Source: Massilia litorea (GTDB taxonomy: Bacteria; Pseudomonadota; Gammaproteobacteria; Burkholderiales; Burkholderiaceae_D). Taken from it: a stretch of DNA of 64,000 nucleotides. This document shows positions 16,833 to 23,865 of this stretch, in pieces. Every line of letters starts with the position of its first letter. The first letter of the stretch is position 1. A program made the translations under genes and the position numbers. Where the stretch lies: positions 1,488,001-1,552,000 of the forward strand of contig NZ_CP062941.1 in NCBI RefSeq assembly GCF_015101885.1, read 5' to 3'. The notes under the pieces were generated by a model. That model did no database searches. It was not told the DNA's origin and was given only the letters and a program-made list of their open reading frames with translations.

Positions 16833-17615
16833 ATGATCAAGCCCCGTGCGCGCCGCCGTGCGCTGGGCCTCTGTGCCGCGCTGGCGGCCCTGTTGGCGCT
16901 GGGGCCGGCGCGTGCCGACAGCCTCGTACGCACGATTGCTACAGTGAAACCTTCCGTGGTCGGCGTCGGCAGTTTTCTGAAGACGCGCAGCCCGTCCGTC
17001 GTGTTTTCCGGCACCGGTTTTGCCGTCGCCGACGGCATGAGCATTATCACAAATGCCCACGTGGTGCCAAGCAACCTCGACGCCTCCAAGATGGAGGAGC
17101 TCGGTGTCGTGGTCGGCGCCGGCCAGGATGTCCGTTTTCGCGCGGCGCGCCTGGTGGCGCTCGACCGCGAACACGACCTGGCACACCTGCGCTTGGTCGA
17201 CGGTCCGCCGCTGCCGGCGCTGGCGCTGGGCGATTCGCGCGCCGCCGCTGAAGGGCAGGCGCTGGCGTTTACAGGGTTCCCGCTCGGCATGGTGCTCGGG
17301 CTGAACCACGTGACCCATCGTGCGACGCTGTCGGCGATCACGCCGATCGTCATGCCGTCGCTCAGTTCGCGCCGCCTCGATGCCCGTGCCATCGCCCAGC
17401 TGCAGCGCGATCCTGTGAAAATTTTCCAACTCGACGGCACGGCCTACCCGGGCAACAGCGGCAGTCCGGTCTATGATGCCGAGAGCGGCGCCGTGCTGGG
17501 TGTGATTAATATGGTGTTCGTCAAGGGCTTGAAGGAAACCGCCATCACCAGCCCGAGCGGTATCAGCTATGCGGTCCCGGTCCAGTATGTGCAGGAGTTG
17601 TTGCGGCAGAAGTGA
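16833..17615 (+). CDS. Secreted trypsin-like serine protease
   Basis: This 260-aa protein has a signal peptide (arginine-rich start, hydrophobic core, cleavage near ARA-DS at residue 28). A single trypsin-like domain follows, with triad His76 (IITNAHVV), Asp115 (EHDLAHL) and Ser209 (YPGNSGSPV). There is no PDZ domain, so it is shorter than DegP/HtrA. The start is the ATG at 16833; an in-frame TTG at 16803 is less likely. It is divergent from the EPS operon. A role in periplasmic processing of surface proteins is only an inference from location. Confidence 0.85.
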   Translation: MIKPRARRRALGLCAALAALLALGPARADSLVRTIATVKPSVVGVGSFLKTRSPSVVFSGTGFAVADGMSIITNAHVVPSNLDASKMEELGVVVGAGQDVRFRAARLVALDREHDLAHLRLVDGPPLPALALGDSRAAAEGQALAFTGFPLGMVLGLNHVTHRATLSAITPIVMPSLSSRRLDARAIAQLQRDPVKIFQLDGTAYPGNSGSPVYDAESGAVLGVINMVFVKGLKETAITSPSGISYAVPVQYVQELLRQK

Positions 17616-17759
17616 AAACGAAGTATTTCAATCGTGCACGCCTTTCGTTAAGGCATGATTAAGATACAATATGCCCAGTTTGATGGCTAAATAACAATTT
17701 TATGTTTCTATTACAACAGCCTGGCTTTGCCGGTCGCTGCTGTCGTGAAGGGGAATGAC

Positions 17760-18392
17760 GTGAGCAAGATCATGACGAATCTGATGAAACTGGCCCTGGC
17801 CGCCGCCTGCGCCATGGCCGTGTCCGGCTGTGCGTTCTGGAACAAGCCGGCTGCGCCGTCGGCAGCCGAGATGGCAGGTGCCGCGCCGGCCGATTACCTG
17901 ATCGGTCCGGGCGATGCCGTCAACATCATCGTCTGGCGCAATCCGGAAGTATCGATGTCGGTGCCGGTTCGTCCGGACGGCAAGATCACGACCCCGCTGG
18001 TCGAAGACCTGCCGGCCGCCGGCAAAACCTCGACCGAACTGGCGCGCGACATCGAAAAGGCATTGGCCAAGTTCATCCAGCAGCCGGTCGTCACCGTCGT
18101 CGTCACCGGCTTCGTCGGCAACTACGGCGAGCAGATCCGCGTGATCGGCCAGGCCGCCAAGCCGCAAGCGCTGCCTTACCGCCGCGACATGTCGCTGATG
18201 GATGTCCTGATCGCCGTCGGCGGCGTCACCGAATTCGCTTCGGGCAACCGCGCCAGCATCATCCGCACCGTCGACGGCAAGCAGCGCAAGCTGAATGTGC
18301 GCCTCGACGACCTGATCAAGGACGGCGACATTTCGGCGAATATGCCGATGCGCCCGGGCGACATCCTGGTGATCCCGGAAAGCTTCTTCTAA
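17760..18392 (+). CDS. PEP-CTERM/XrtA polysaccharide export lipoprotein (Wza/EpsE-like)
   Basis: This 210-aa outer-membrane lipoprotein has lipobox VSGC with Cys24. A Poly_export domain (YLIGPGDAVNIIVWRNPE) is followed by SLBB-type repeats ending PMRPGDILVIPESFF. It resembles the XrtA-associated export family (TIGR03027 type) and should form the export channel for the exopolysaccharide. I chose the GTG at 17760 because AAGGGGA lies 5 nt upstream; the ATG at 17772 is the alternative. It is transcribed away from the EPS operon, is followed by a strong terminator, and so is probably its own unit. Confidence 0.92.
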   Translation: MSKIMTNLMKLALAAACAMAVSGCAFWNKPAAPSAAEMAGAAPADYLIGPGDAVNIIVWRNPEVSMSVPVRPDGKITTPLVEDLPAAGKTSTELARDIEKALAKFIQQPVVTVVVTGFVGNYGEQIRVIGQAAKPQALPYRRDMSLMDVLIAVGGVTEFASGNRASIIRTVDGKQRKLNVRLDDLIKDGDISANMPMRPGDILVIPESFF

Positions 18393-18418
18393 GCCAGTTG
18401 ACTGTCGGCTTTTCTTAC

Positions 18419-18448
18419 AACGGCGCCTGCGGGCGCCGTTGTCGTTTT
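18419..18448 (+). terminator. Intrinsic terminator after the export gene
   Basis: A 9-bp perfect stem, AACGGCGCC (18419-18427) with GGCGCCGTT (18432-18440) and a TGCG loop, is followed by GTCGTTTT. It separates the export gene from the HPr-rel-A cassette, so that cassette needs its own promoter. Confidence 0.85.
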
Positions 18449-18472
18449 GGGTAAAAGTCGAGGCTACCGGGC

Positions 18473-18485
18473 TAAGTGCTTGATT
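18473..18485 (-). promoter_or_regulatory. IHF site upstream of the HPr-rel-A cassette
   Basis: Read on the minus strand this is AATCAAGCACTTA, a perfect match to the IHF consensus WATCAANNNNTTR. It ends 32 bp upstream of the sigma-54-like element at 18517. IHF often bends DNA between the activator site and a sigma-54 promoter. The same arrangement precedes the PEP-CTERM gene. Confidence 0.5.
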
Positions 18486-18516
18486 CGATGTTGCAATTAG
18501 TCAACTTATCGGTCTG

Positions 18517-18532
18517 TGGTCCGTATTTTGCT
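18517..18532 (+). promoter_or_regulatory. Sigma-54-type promoter of the HPr-rel-A cassette
   Basis: TGGTCCGTATTTTGCT matches the -24/-12 consensus TGGCACG-N4-TTGCW, with GG and GC exactly 12 bp apart and two mismatches in the -24 box. It lies about 57 nt (from the inferred start of transcription) upstream of the ATG at 18600. It is weaker than the copy at 21666, but the IHF site and the operon position support it. Confidence 0.6.
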
Positions 18533-18599
18533 TGTGTAGGAATATATGCCGTTGAACAAATGTGTATGGCATACTTTCTAAGACTTAGGAAACGTGCTC

Positions 18600-19226
18600 A
18601 TGGACACTCAAGATAAAACTACTCCGATCTCGGACACGCAGGCCGTGCCGCAGCCACTGCTGGATCCGCAGGGGATTGCCCGCCGCCGTTTTGCGCGTGC
18701 CGGGGCGGGCGCCGCCGGTGTCATCCTGACGCTGCACAGCCAGCCCGGCATGGCCGCGTTCAGCAAAACGATGTGCAACTCGCCTTCCGGCTATATGTCG
18801 ATGAGGCCGGGCGCCAGCGCCAAGCCGCAGATGTCATGCAGCTATAACCGTTCCCACGGCTACTGGAAAACCCATCCGAACGAATGGAAGACCACGGCCG
18901 GGATGGATTCGAGCGCCAAGTTCAGTAGTTTTTTCATCTGTAGCGGCAGTTATGTCGCACTGGCCAACGTCACGATGATGCAGGTGATCGATCCGACGCG
19001 GGCCATCAAGGCGATCGACCGCAACAATGTGGCGATGCAGTGTGTCGCCGCCCTGGTGAATGCGCGCGCATCGCGCAACGCCGGTATCCCCACCGTGTTA
19101 CCGGAGGACAGGGTCATCGAGATCTGGACCCAGTTCGTCACGAAAGGCTATTACTCTCCCGGCGCCGGCATGGCGCAGTGGGGCGGCGCAGACATCGCTG
19201 CCTATCTTGTGAGCACCTTCCGCTAG
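18600..19226 (+). CDS. Tat-like secreted Cys protein, candidate substrate of the HPr-rel-A system
   Basis: This 208-aa protein has no function I recognise. A 27-residue polar leader precedes RRRFARAG (28-35) and a hydrophobic run, resembling a twin-arginine export signal. The exported part has four cysteines (59, 80, 114, 148) and the segment SHGYWKTHPNEW (85-96), a GYWKTHP motif seen in many bacterial extracellular proteins. I used the ATG at 18600 (TAGGA 9 nt upstream) rather than the GTG at 18594. It is the first gene after the sigma-54-type promoter. It is followed by PqqD-like, kinase and nucleotidyltransferase genes, so it is the natural candidate for the protein they bind or modify. 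That role is inference. Confidence 0.75.
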   Translation: MDTQDKTTPISDTQAVPQPLLDPQGIARRRFARAGAGAAGVILTLHSQPGMAAFSKTMCNSPSGYMSMRPGASAKPQMSCSYNRSHGYWKTHPNEWKTTAGMDSSAKFSSFFICSGSYVALANVTMMQVIDPTRAIKAIDRNNVAMQCVAALVNARASRNAGIPTVLPEDRVIEIWTQFVTKGYYSPGAGMAQWGGADIAAYLVSTFR

Positions 19227-19246
19227 TACGGCGCCGCTTTGCACGC

Positions 19247-19534
19247 ATGACAGCTTCCCCGACCTGGCGCCTGGTCTCCGGCCAGCGCCTGCGCTACCGT
19301 TGCTGGGACGGCGAGTGCGTGCTGTATAACGACCTGTCGGGCGATACCCACCTGCTCGACGAGTTTGCTCTGGCCTTGCTCGCGCAGTTGCAGGCAGCTC
19401 CCCAGGCGGTCGTGCAGCTTGCCGCGGCCTTCGGGCTCGATCCCGACGCCGATGCGCACGACGGCGCTGCGATGCTGCACGATGTGCTGGACGACCTGGC
19501 TGCGCTGCACCTGGTCGAACCGCTCGCGTGCTGA
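19247..19534 (+). CDS. HPr-rel-A system PqqD family peptide chaperone
   Basis: This 95-aa protein has the PqqD/RRE-like pattern. It contains a WRLVSGQRLRYRCWDGECVLYND strand-rich start, then SGDTHLLDEFALALL, where a PqqD helix begins, and an acidic C-terminal helix. The match is to the TIGR04353-type PqqD relatives found beside HprK-related kinase A. Known PqqD-like proteins bind leader peptides and present them to modifying enzymes. It overlaps the kinase gene by 7 nt. The start ATG at 19247 has no clear ribosome-binding site, so it may depend on upstream translation. The partner protein is unknown but is probably encoded at 18600. Confidence 0.85.
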   Translation: MTASPTWRLVSGQRLRYRCWDGECVLYNDLSGDTHLLDEFALALLAQLQAAPQAVVQLAAAFGLDPDADAHDGAAMLHDVLDDLAALHLVEPLAC

Positions 19535-20445
19535 CCGTCGGCGCACTCGACCGCCACACGCTGGCGGCCCGCCTGCGTGGTCCCGGCCTGCGCCTGCAGA
19601 CCGGTCCCTTCATTGCCTGCATCCGCAGTTCGCTGCCGGCGCTGGCCGTCGCCCTTTCTCGCATGTACGCCGACTATCCGGTGCTGGACGAAGACACGAC
19701 CGCCGATTTCAACGTGCTGCTGCGCCGCCCGCGCGGCCTGCGGCGCTTCATCAAGCCGCAGGTCTATTTTCACTACGACGGCATGGAGCCTTTCCAGCCG
19801 CTGCCGCTGGCCCAGCTCTACCCGATGTTCGAATGGGCGATGAACTGGTGCGTATCGAGCCACGCCCACTCCTGGCTGGTGATCCACGCCGCGGTGGTCG
19901 AGAAGGAGGGCGCAGCCGTGATCCTGCCGGCCCCGCCGGGTTCCGGTAAAAGCACCCTGTGCGCGGCGCTGGTCGCGCGCGGCTGGCGCCTGCTTTCCGA
20001 CGAGCTGACCCTGGTGCGCCTGGTCGATGGTCAAATCGACCCGGTGCCGCGTCCGGTCAGTCTCAAAAATGCCTCGATCGACGTGATCCGGGCCTGGGCG
20101 CCCGAGGCCCACATCTCGCCCCCGGTGGCCGATACCGTCAAAGGCACCGTGGCGCACATGTGCGCACCCGGCGCGAGCGTCGCGCGCGCCCTGGAACCGG
20201 CCACGCCGGCCTGGATCGTGTTCCCGCAATGGAAGCAGGGCGCGCCGGCCGAACTGGTGCCGGTGGCGCAGGCGCGCGCCCACCTGCGCCTGGCCGAGAA
20301 CGCATTCAATTACAGCCTGCTGGGCGGCGCCGGGTTCGACACGGCCGCGCGCCTGATCGACGGCACCCACACCTTCGATTTCAGCTACGGCGCGCTCGAC
20401 GACGCCATGGCCGTCTTCGAAGGCCTGCTTGCCGGACGCCGATGA
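19528..20445 (+). CDS. HprK-related kinase A
   Basis: This 305-aa protein resembles the HPr kinase/phosphorylase C-terminal fold. The P-loop is PAPPGSGKST at 134-143 (Lys141), preceded by SWLVIHAAVVEK and followed by LLSDELTLVRL. It matches the TIGR04352-type HprK-related kinase A family. HPr kinase phosphorylates a serine of HPr, while HprK-like enzymes in lasso-peptide clusters phosphorylate the peptide. No HPr gene is present here. It starts at a GTG inside the PqqD gene and overlaps the nucleotidyltransferase start as ATGA. The substrate is unknown. Confidence 0.88.
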   Translation: MLTVGALDRHTLAARLRGPGLRLQTGPFIACIRSSLPALAVALSRMYADYPVLDEDTTADFNVLLRRPRGLRRFIKPQVYFHYDGMEPFQPLPLAQLYPMFEWAMNWCVSSHAHSWLVIHAAVVEKEGAAVILPAPPGSGKSTLCAALVARGWRLLSDELTLVRLVDGQIDPVPRPVSLKNASIDVIRAWAPEAHISPPVADTVKGTVAHMCAPGASVARALEPATPAWIVFPQWKQGAPAELVPVAQARAHLRLAENAFNYSLLGGAGFDTAARLIDGTHTFDFSYGALDDAMAVFEGLLAGRR

Positions 20446-21536
20446 ATACCTTGCCCCTGCTGACCCGGGTGCTGCGCAGCCCCCCGACCATGGCGGCGTT
20501 CGACGCGCCGGCCTGGGAACTGCTGCTGCGCCAGGCGGTTTCCGCCGACCTCGGCGCCACGCTGGCCCTGCTGGCCGAAGAACACGGCATATTGCATACC
20601 TTACCGGAGCGCGTACAGCGCCGCCTGGGCTGGGAGCGCAGGGCGTGGGAGCGCCACGGCCAGGCGGTACGCTTCGAGACGCAGCAGGTGCGGCGCGCGC
20701 TGCAGGACACCGGCCTGCCGCTGATCCTGCTCAAGGGGACGGCCTATGTGGCGGCCGGGCTGCCGGCGGCGGCAGGGCGCCTGTTTTCCGATATCGACAT
20801 CCTGGTGCCGAAAGACAGGCTCGACGAGGTCGAAAGCCGCCTGATGCTGCACGGCTGGGTGTCGAACCATCACGACGCCTACGACCAGCGCTATTACCGC
20901 GAGTGGATGCACGAACTGCCGCCCTTGCAGCACCTGCGCCGCGCGACCGTGATCGACGTCCACCATGCGATCCTGCCGGAGACGGCGGCGGTGCGCCCCG
21001 ACCCGGCCCGCCTGCGCGCCGCTGCGCGCGCCATTCCTGGCGCCCCTGGCCTGTCCGTGCTCGCGCCCTGCGACATGGTGCTGCACAGCGCCACCCACCT
21101 GTTCTACGAGGGCGAGTACGACCATGGCCTGCGCGACCTGTTCGACCTGCACCGGCTGCTGTGCCATTTCGGCGCGACCGAGCCCGGGTTCTGGACGGCG
21201 TTGCCCACGCGTGCGCACGAACTCGAACTGGCCCGTCCGCTGTTCTATGCGTTGCGCTACTGTATACAGCTGCTCGGCACGCCCGTGCCGGCCGCCACCG
21301 TGGAGACGGCCGGCGGCGGGCGCCCGGGGCGCGCCTTGCTCGCCTTGATGGACGGATTGTTCGCGCGCGCCCTGCGTCCGATGCATCCGAGCTGCGCCGC
21401 TGCCCTGACGCCGCTGGCGGATGCCATGTTGTATATCCGCGGCAACTGGTTACGCATGCCGCCGCTGATGTTGTCGCGCCATCTCTTCCATAAAGCTTTT
21501 TTGTCGCCTGGAAATGTTAAATCTGATCAAGTTTGA
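20442..21536 (+). CDS. Nucleotidyltransferase family protein (HPr-rel-A cassette)
   Basis: This 364-aa protein has the NTP_transf_5-like signature LLKGT (96-100), then FSDIDILVPK with the metal-binding pair Asp117/Asp119, and a helical C-terminal half. Proteins of this type lie beside HprK-like kinases in several peptide-modification clusters. The reaction could be nucleotidyl transfer to a protein, a phosphate group or a small molecule; nothing in the sequence decides which. It is translationally coupled to the kinase gene (ATGA) and ends the cassette. A weak hairpin with a T-run lies at 21554-21573. Confidence 0.82.
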   Translation: MNTLPLLTRVLRSPPTMAAFDAPAWELLLRQAVSADLGATLALLAEEHGILHTLPERVQRRLGWERRAWERHGQAVRFETQQVRRALQDTGLPLILLKGTAYVAAGLPAAAGRLFSDIDILVPKDRLDEVESRLMLHGWVSNHHDAYDQRYYREWMHELPPLQHLRRATVIDVHHAILPETAAVRPDPARLRAAARAIPGAPGLSVLAPCDMVLHSATHLFYEGEYDHGLRDLFDLHRLLCHFGATEPGFWTALPTRAHELELARPLFYALRYCIQLLGTPVPAATVETAGGGRPGRALLALMDGLFARALRPMHPSCAAALTPLADAMLYIRGNWLRMPPLMLSRHLFHKAFLSPGNVKSDQV

Positions 21537-21553
21537 GTGCTCAAAAGTATTAT

Positions 21554-21573
21554 AATTCCTACAAGAATTTTTT
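21554..21573 (+). terminator. Weak terminator-like hairpin after the HPr-rel-A cassette
   Basis: AATTC (21554-21558) and GAATT (21565-21569) form a 5-bp AT-rich stem followed by four more T. It is weak and may only partly stop transcription into the PEP-CTERM gene. Confidence 0.3.
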
Positions 21574-21633
21574 GTGAAAAAATGCTGTCGGGGTTTTTTA
21601 CACAGCGGTTGAGCCCGCTCTAAGGTTTAGCCA

Positions 21634-21646
21634 CAAATCCTTGATT
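21634..21646 (-). promoter_or_regulatory. IHF site upstream of the PEP-CTERM gene
   Basis: The minus strand reads AATCAAGGATTTG, a perfect WATCAANNNNTTR match. It ends 20 bp upstream of the -24 element at 21666 and has the same orientation as the site at 18473. The two spacings differ by 12 bp, close to one helical turn. Confidence 0.55.
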
Positions 21647-21665
21647 ATTAAGGGAATTAACAAGC

Positions 21666-21681
21666 TGGCACGCTGCTTGCT
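21666..21681 (+). promoter_or_regulatory. Sigma-54 promoter of the PEP-CTERM gene
   Basis: TGGCACGCTGCTTGCT is a perfect match to the -24/-12 consensus TGGCACG-N4-TTGCW. It lies 51 bp upstream of the ATG at 21733. PEP-CTERM loci are known to be regulated by the PrsK/PrsR pair, where PrsR is a sigma-54 activator. Those genes are not in this window. Confidence 0.88.
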
Positions 21682-21732
21682 AATAGTTGAGTGTGTTTGC
21701 CCAAACCTATCAACTAAGCGAGGATTGAAATT

Positions 21733-22587
21733 ATGAAATTTCTGAAGAAACTGGCATGCGCCGCAGCTGTTGCAATGACTGTCGCTGGTGGCGCTAACGC
21801 TGCTACCGTGTTGAACGACTGGGTCTTCAACCCGACCGGTGGCGGCTACGCCAGCGGTCAAAAAATCAACGAATACCTGGACGTGAACGGCAACGCCTTC
21901 ATCCAGATCAACCCGACCGGTGGCTCCAGCTTCTCGTTCTCGGAACACGCAGTGTTCAACATCGTCCAGGCTGACAGCAACAGCCAGCTGTTCCCGGTGA
22001 ACTACCCAGGCGGTAACATCTCGGCAACCTTCGAAGCGACCGGTACCGGTAACTTCAGCGGCGCCTTCAGCTTCAGCGGCGGCACCATCCGCATGTACCA
22101 GAACGCGACCAACCAGTACGGCACGTCGGCTGGTATCTACGGTGCCAACCAGGGCAACATGATCGCCGAGTTCACCGTGCTGGCCGGCGGCGGCGGCCGC
22201 GTCGATGCAAGCGGTTCGCCAACCAACAACGGTCAAGTCACCGTGTTCGCCAAGGCTGACCAGGGTTCGCTGGATTCGGGCTACTTCTTCCGTGAAAACG
22301 GCCAGGACCTGTCGACCGAGTCGATCATGGCCTTCGCCTTCACCAACGCCAACACCGTCGCTAACCCGACCGACATCCTGGTGGACGAAGTCGCTTGCCA
22401 GTACGCCAACTTCACCGGCAACGGTTGCAACGGCCAGGCCTATGCCAACACCCCAGGCAACTTCTTTGTCAGCAACAACGGTCAGTTCAAGCTGGCTGAA
22501 GTGCCAGAGCCAGGTTCGCTGGCCCTGTTCGGCATCGCCATGCTGGGCGCTGGCGTCGTGAGCCGCAAGCGCGCCAAGAAGGCTTAA
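21733..22587 (+). CDS. PEP-CTERM sorting domain protein
   Basis: This 284-aa exported protein has an N-terminal signal peptide (MKFLKKLACAAAVAM, cleavage near ANA-AT). The body is rich in Gly, Asn, Thr and Phe. The C-terminal exosortase signal is VPEPGSLALFGIAMLGAG (from residue 257), followed by the basic tail SRKRAKKA. It should be cleaved by exosortase A encoded at 7667-9205 and end up in the envelope or matrix. The ATG follows AGCGAGGATTGAAATT (AGGA 8 nt upstream). The gene prefers GGT, GCT and AAC codons far more than its neighbours, suggesting high expression. It may be a floc- or matrix-forming protein like PepA of floc-forming relatives, but I cannot confirm that subfamily. Confidence 0.93.
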   Translation: MKFLKKLACAAAVAMTVAGGANAATVLNDWVFNPTGGGYASGQKINEYLDVNGNAFIQINPTGGSSFSFSEHAVFNIVQADSNSQLFPVNYPGGNISATFEATGTGNFSGAFSFSGGTIRMYQNATNQYGTSAGIYGANQGNMIAEFTVLAGGGGRVDASGSPTNNGQVTVFAKADQGSLDSGYFFRENGQDLSTESIMAFAFTNANTVANPTDILVDEVACQYANFTGNGCNGQAYANTPGNFFVSNNGQFKLAEVPEPGSLALFGIAMLGAGVVSRKRAKKA

Positions 22588-22619
22588 TTAGCCCTCTGAG
22601 CGTCAGGTAGTACAAGGAG

Positions 22620-22642
22620 AGAGCGGGCTTGCCCGCTCTTTC
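22620..22642 (+). terminator. Intrinsic terminator after the PEP-CTERM gene
   Basis: A 9-bp perfect stem, AGAGCGGGC (22620-22628) with GCCCGCTCT (22631-22639) and a TT loop, is followed by TT. It lies 33 nt after the stop codon. Confidence 0.8.
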
Positions 22643-22725
22643 CCGTTGCAAACTACGTAAAACGCGAGTTGCTGGGCAAGCGCTGGCGATAACAAGAACA
22701 AGATCGACCAATTAGGGCAATGAAA

Positions 22726-22767
22726 GCAAAAGCGGCGTCAACCTTCGGGTCGACGCCGCTTTTTTTT
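22726..22767. terminator. Bidirectional terminator between convergent units
   Basis: A 10-bp stem, AAGCGGCGTC (22730-22739) with GACGCCGCTT (22752-22761), is flanked by A-rich sequence on the left and eight T on the right. It can stop plus-strand transcripts from the PEP-CTERM side, and minus-strand transcripts leaving the nitroreductase gene. Confidence 0.8.
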
Positions 22768-22785
22768 GTGGCCGGGCCAGCTTGG

Positions 22786-23865
22786 TCAGCGCTTCATCAG
22801 TTCGGAAACGGGGCGGCGAACCGAGCGCGCCGCCGGTGCCGGGCCATAGCCGAGGCGTCCCATGTAGACCGGGAACAGGGCGTCGTTGAAGATCAGCGCT
22901 TCGGTCTCGCGCTGCAAGGCCTTGGCCGCATCCGTCAGTTTCGCCTGCGCCGTAAAACGCGTGCCTTCGCGCGCATACTTCGAGAAGATCAGCGGCGTCA
23001 TTTCCGGCTGCATGTACAGCCCGAGGGTCGTCATGGTCAGCCAGAAGCGCTGCAGCGCGCGGCCGGCGGCGACGTAGTCGTCGATCGACTGCGGCGCGGA
23101 TTTCGCCTTGAGCACGAAGTGGGCGGCGCAGGCCATGCCCGGGGCCAGGTCCATCTGCAGGCGCGGCGCCCAGGTGCCCATCAGCGTGTTGACGGACTTC
23201 ATGCGGCGCCAGCTGACCATCGCCCATTTCATCAGGACCAGGGTCATGGCGTCGACGCCCAGGGCGCCGGCCGGCACCTTGTCCGGGCTGTGCGTGCGGT
23301 TGTCCCAGTCGATGATGCTGCGGTGGGTCTCGAAGGCTTCCGGCATCGTCAGGCGCAGCCGGGCGTTATTGAACATCAGCTTGGCGGCCTGCCATTTCTG
23401 CGGCCGGCTCTCGAGCCAGGTCAGGGAGTAGGCCGGCGCCACGGTGGCTTCCAGCAGGCGCTTGTGTTCGGCGGTCAGCGGCGTCGTCTTCATCGGCCGG
23501 CGCTGCACGGTGCGCACGTTGATCACGTCGATCAGCGGATCGCGCACGATCGCCGCATCCTTGGTGAACCGCACGTCGAAGATGGGGTGGGTCTCGCGGC
23601 CCCCGGGGCGGCGTTCGATCCCGGCACGCAGGCCGTGGCCGCTGGCGGCGATGGCAATCGTCTCCAGCAGGGTGCCGAAGGCGATCTGGCTCGGGTGGCC
23701 GTCGAGGTCGTAGACGCAGTGGTCGCGCGTGTCGTAGGCGTGCACGGCCAGGTGATCGGGCGCGACGATCTCGAAGCGCCAGGTCTGCATGTTGTCGCCG
23801 CTGGGGGCCCAGCGCGCCAGTTCGAGGATCTGTTCGATCGTGCCGGGTTTGATGTCTGCATTCAT
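22786..23865 (-). CDS. Nitroreductase family protein (MoeY-like)
   Basis: This 359-aa protein opens with EQILELARWAPSGDNMQTW, the FMN-binding nitroreductase signature. It is longer than ordinary nitroreductases (about 200 aa) and resembles proteins annotated MoeY in other betaproteobacteria. Its start overlaps the stop of the ThiF-like gene as ATGA, so the two are translated together. Family members use FMN and NAD(P)H for two-electron redox chemistry, and some act as tailoring dehydrogenases in natural-product pathways. The MoeY name implies molybdopterin synthesis, but nothing else for that pathway is nearby. I favour a role with the N-acyl amino acid synthase gene upstream. Confidence 0.8.
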   Translation of the reverse strand: MNADIKPGTIEQILELARWAPSGDNMQTWRFEIVAPDHLAVHAYDTRDHCVYDLDGHPSQIAFGTLLETIAIAASGHGLRAGIERRPGGRETHPIFDVRFTKDAAIVRDPLIDVINVRTVQRRPMKTTPLTAEHKRLLEATVAPAYSLTWLESRPQKWQAAKLMFNNARLRLTMPEAFETHRSIIDWDNRTHSPDKVPAGALGVDAMTLVLMKWAMVSWRRMKSVNTLMGTWAPRLQMDLAPGMACAAHFVLKAKSAPQSIDDYVAAGRALQRFWLTMTTLGLYMQPEMTPLIFSKYAREGTRFTAQAKLTDAAKALQRETEALIFNDALFPVYMGRLGYGPAPAARSVRRPVSELMKR

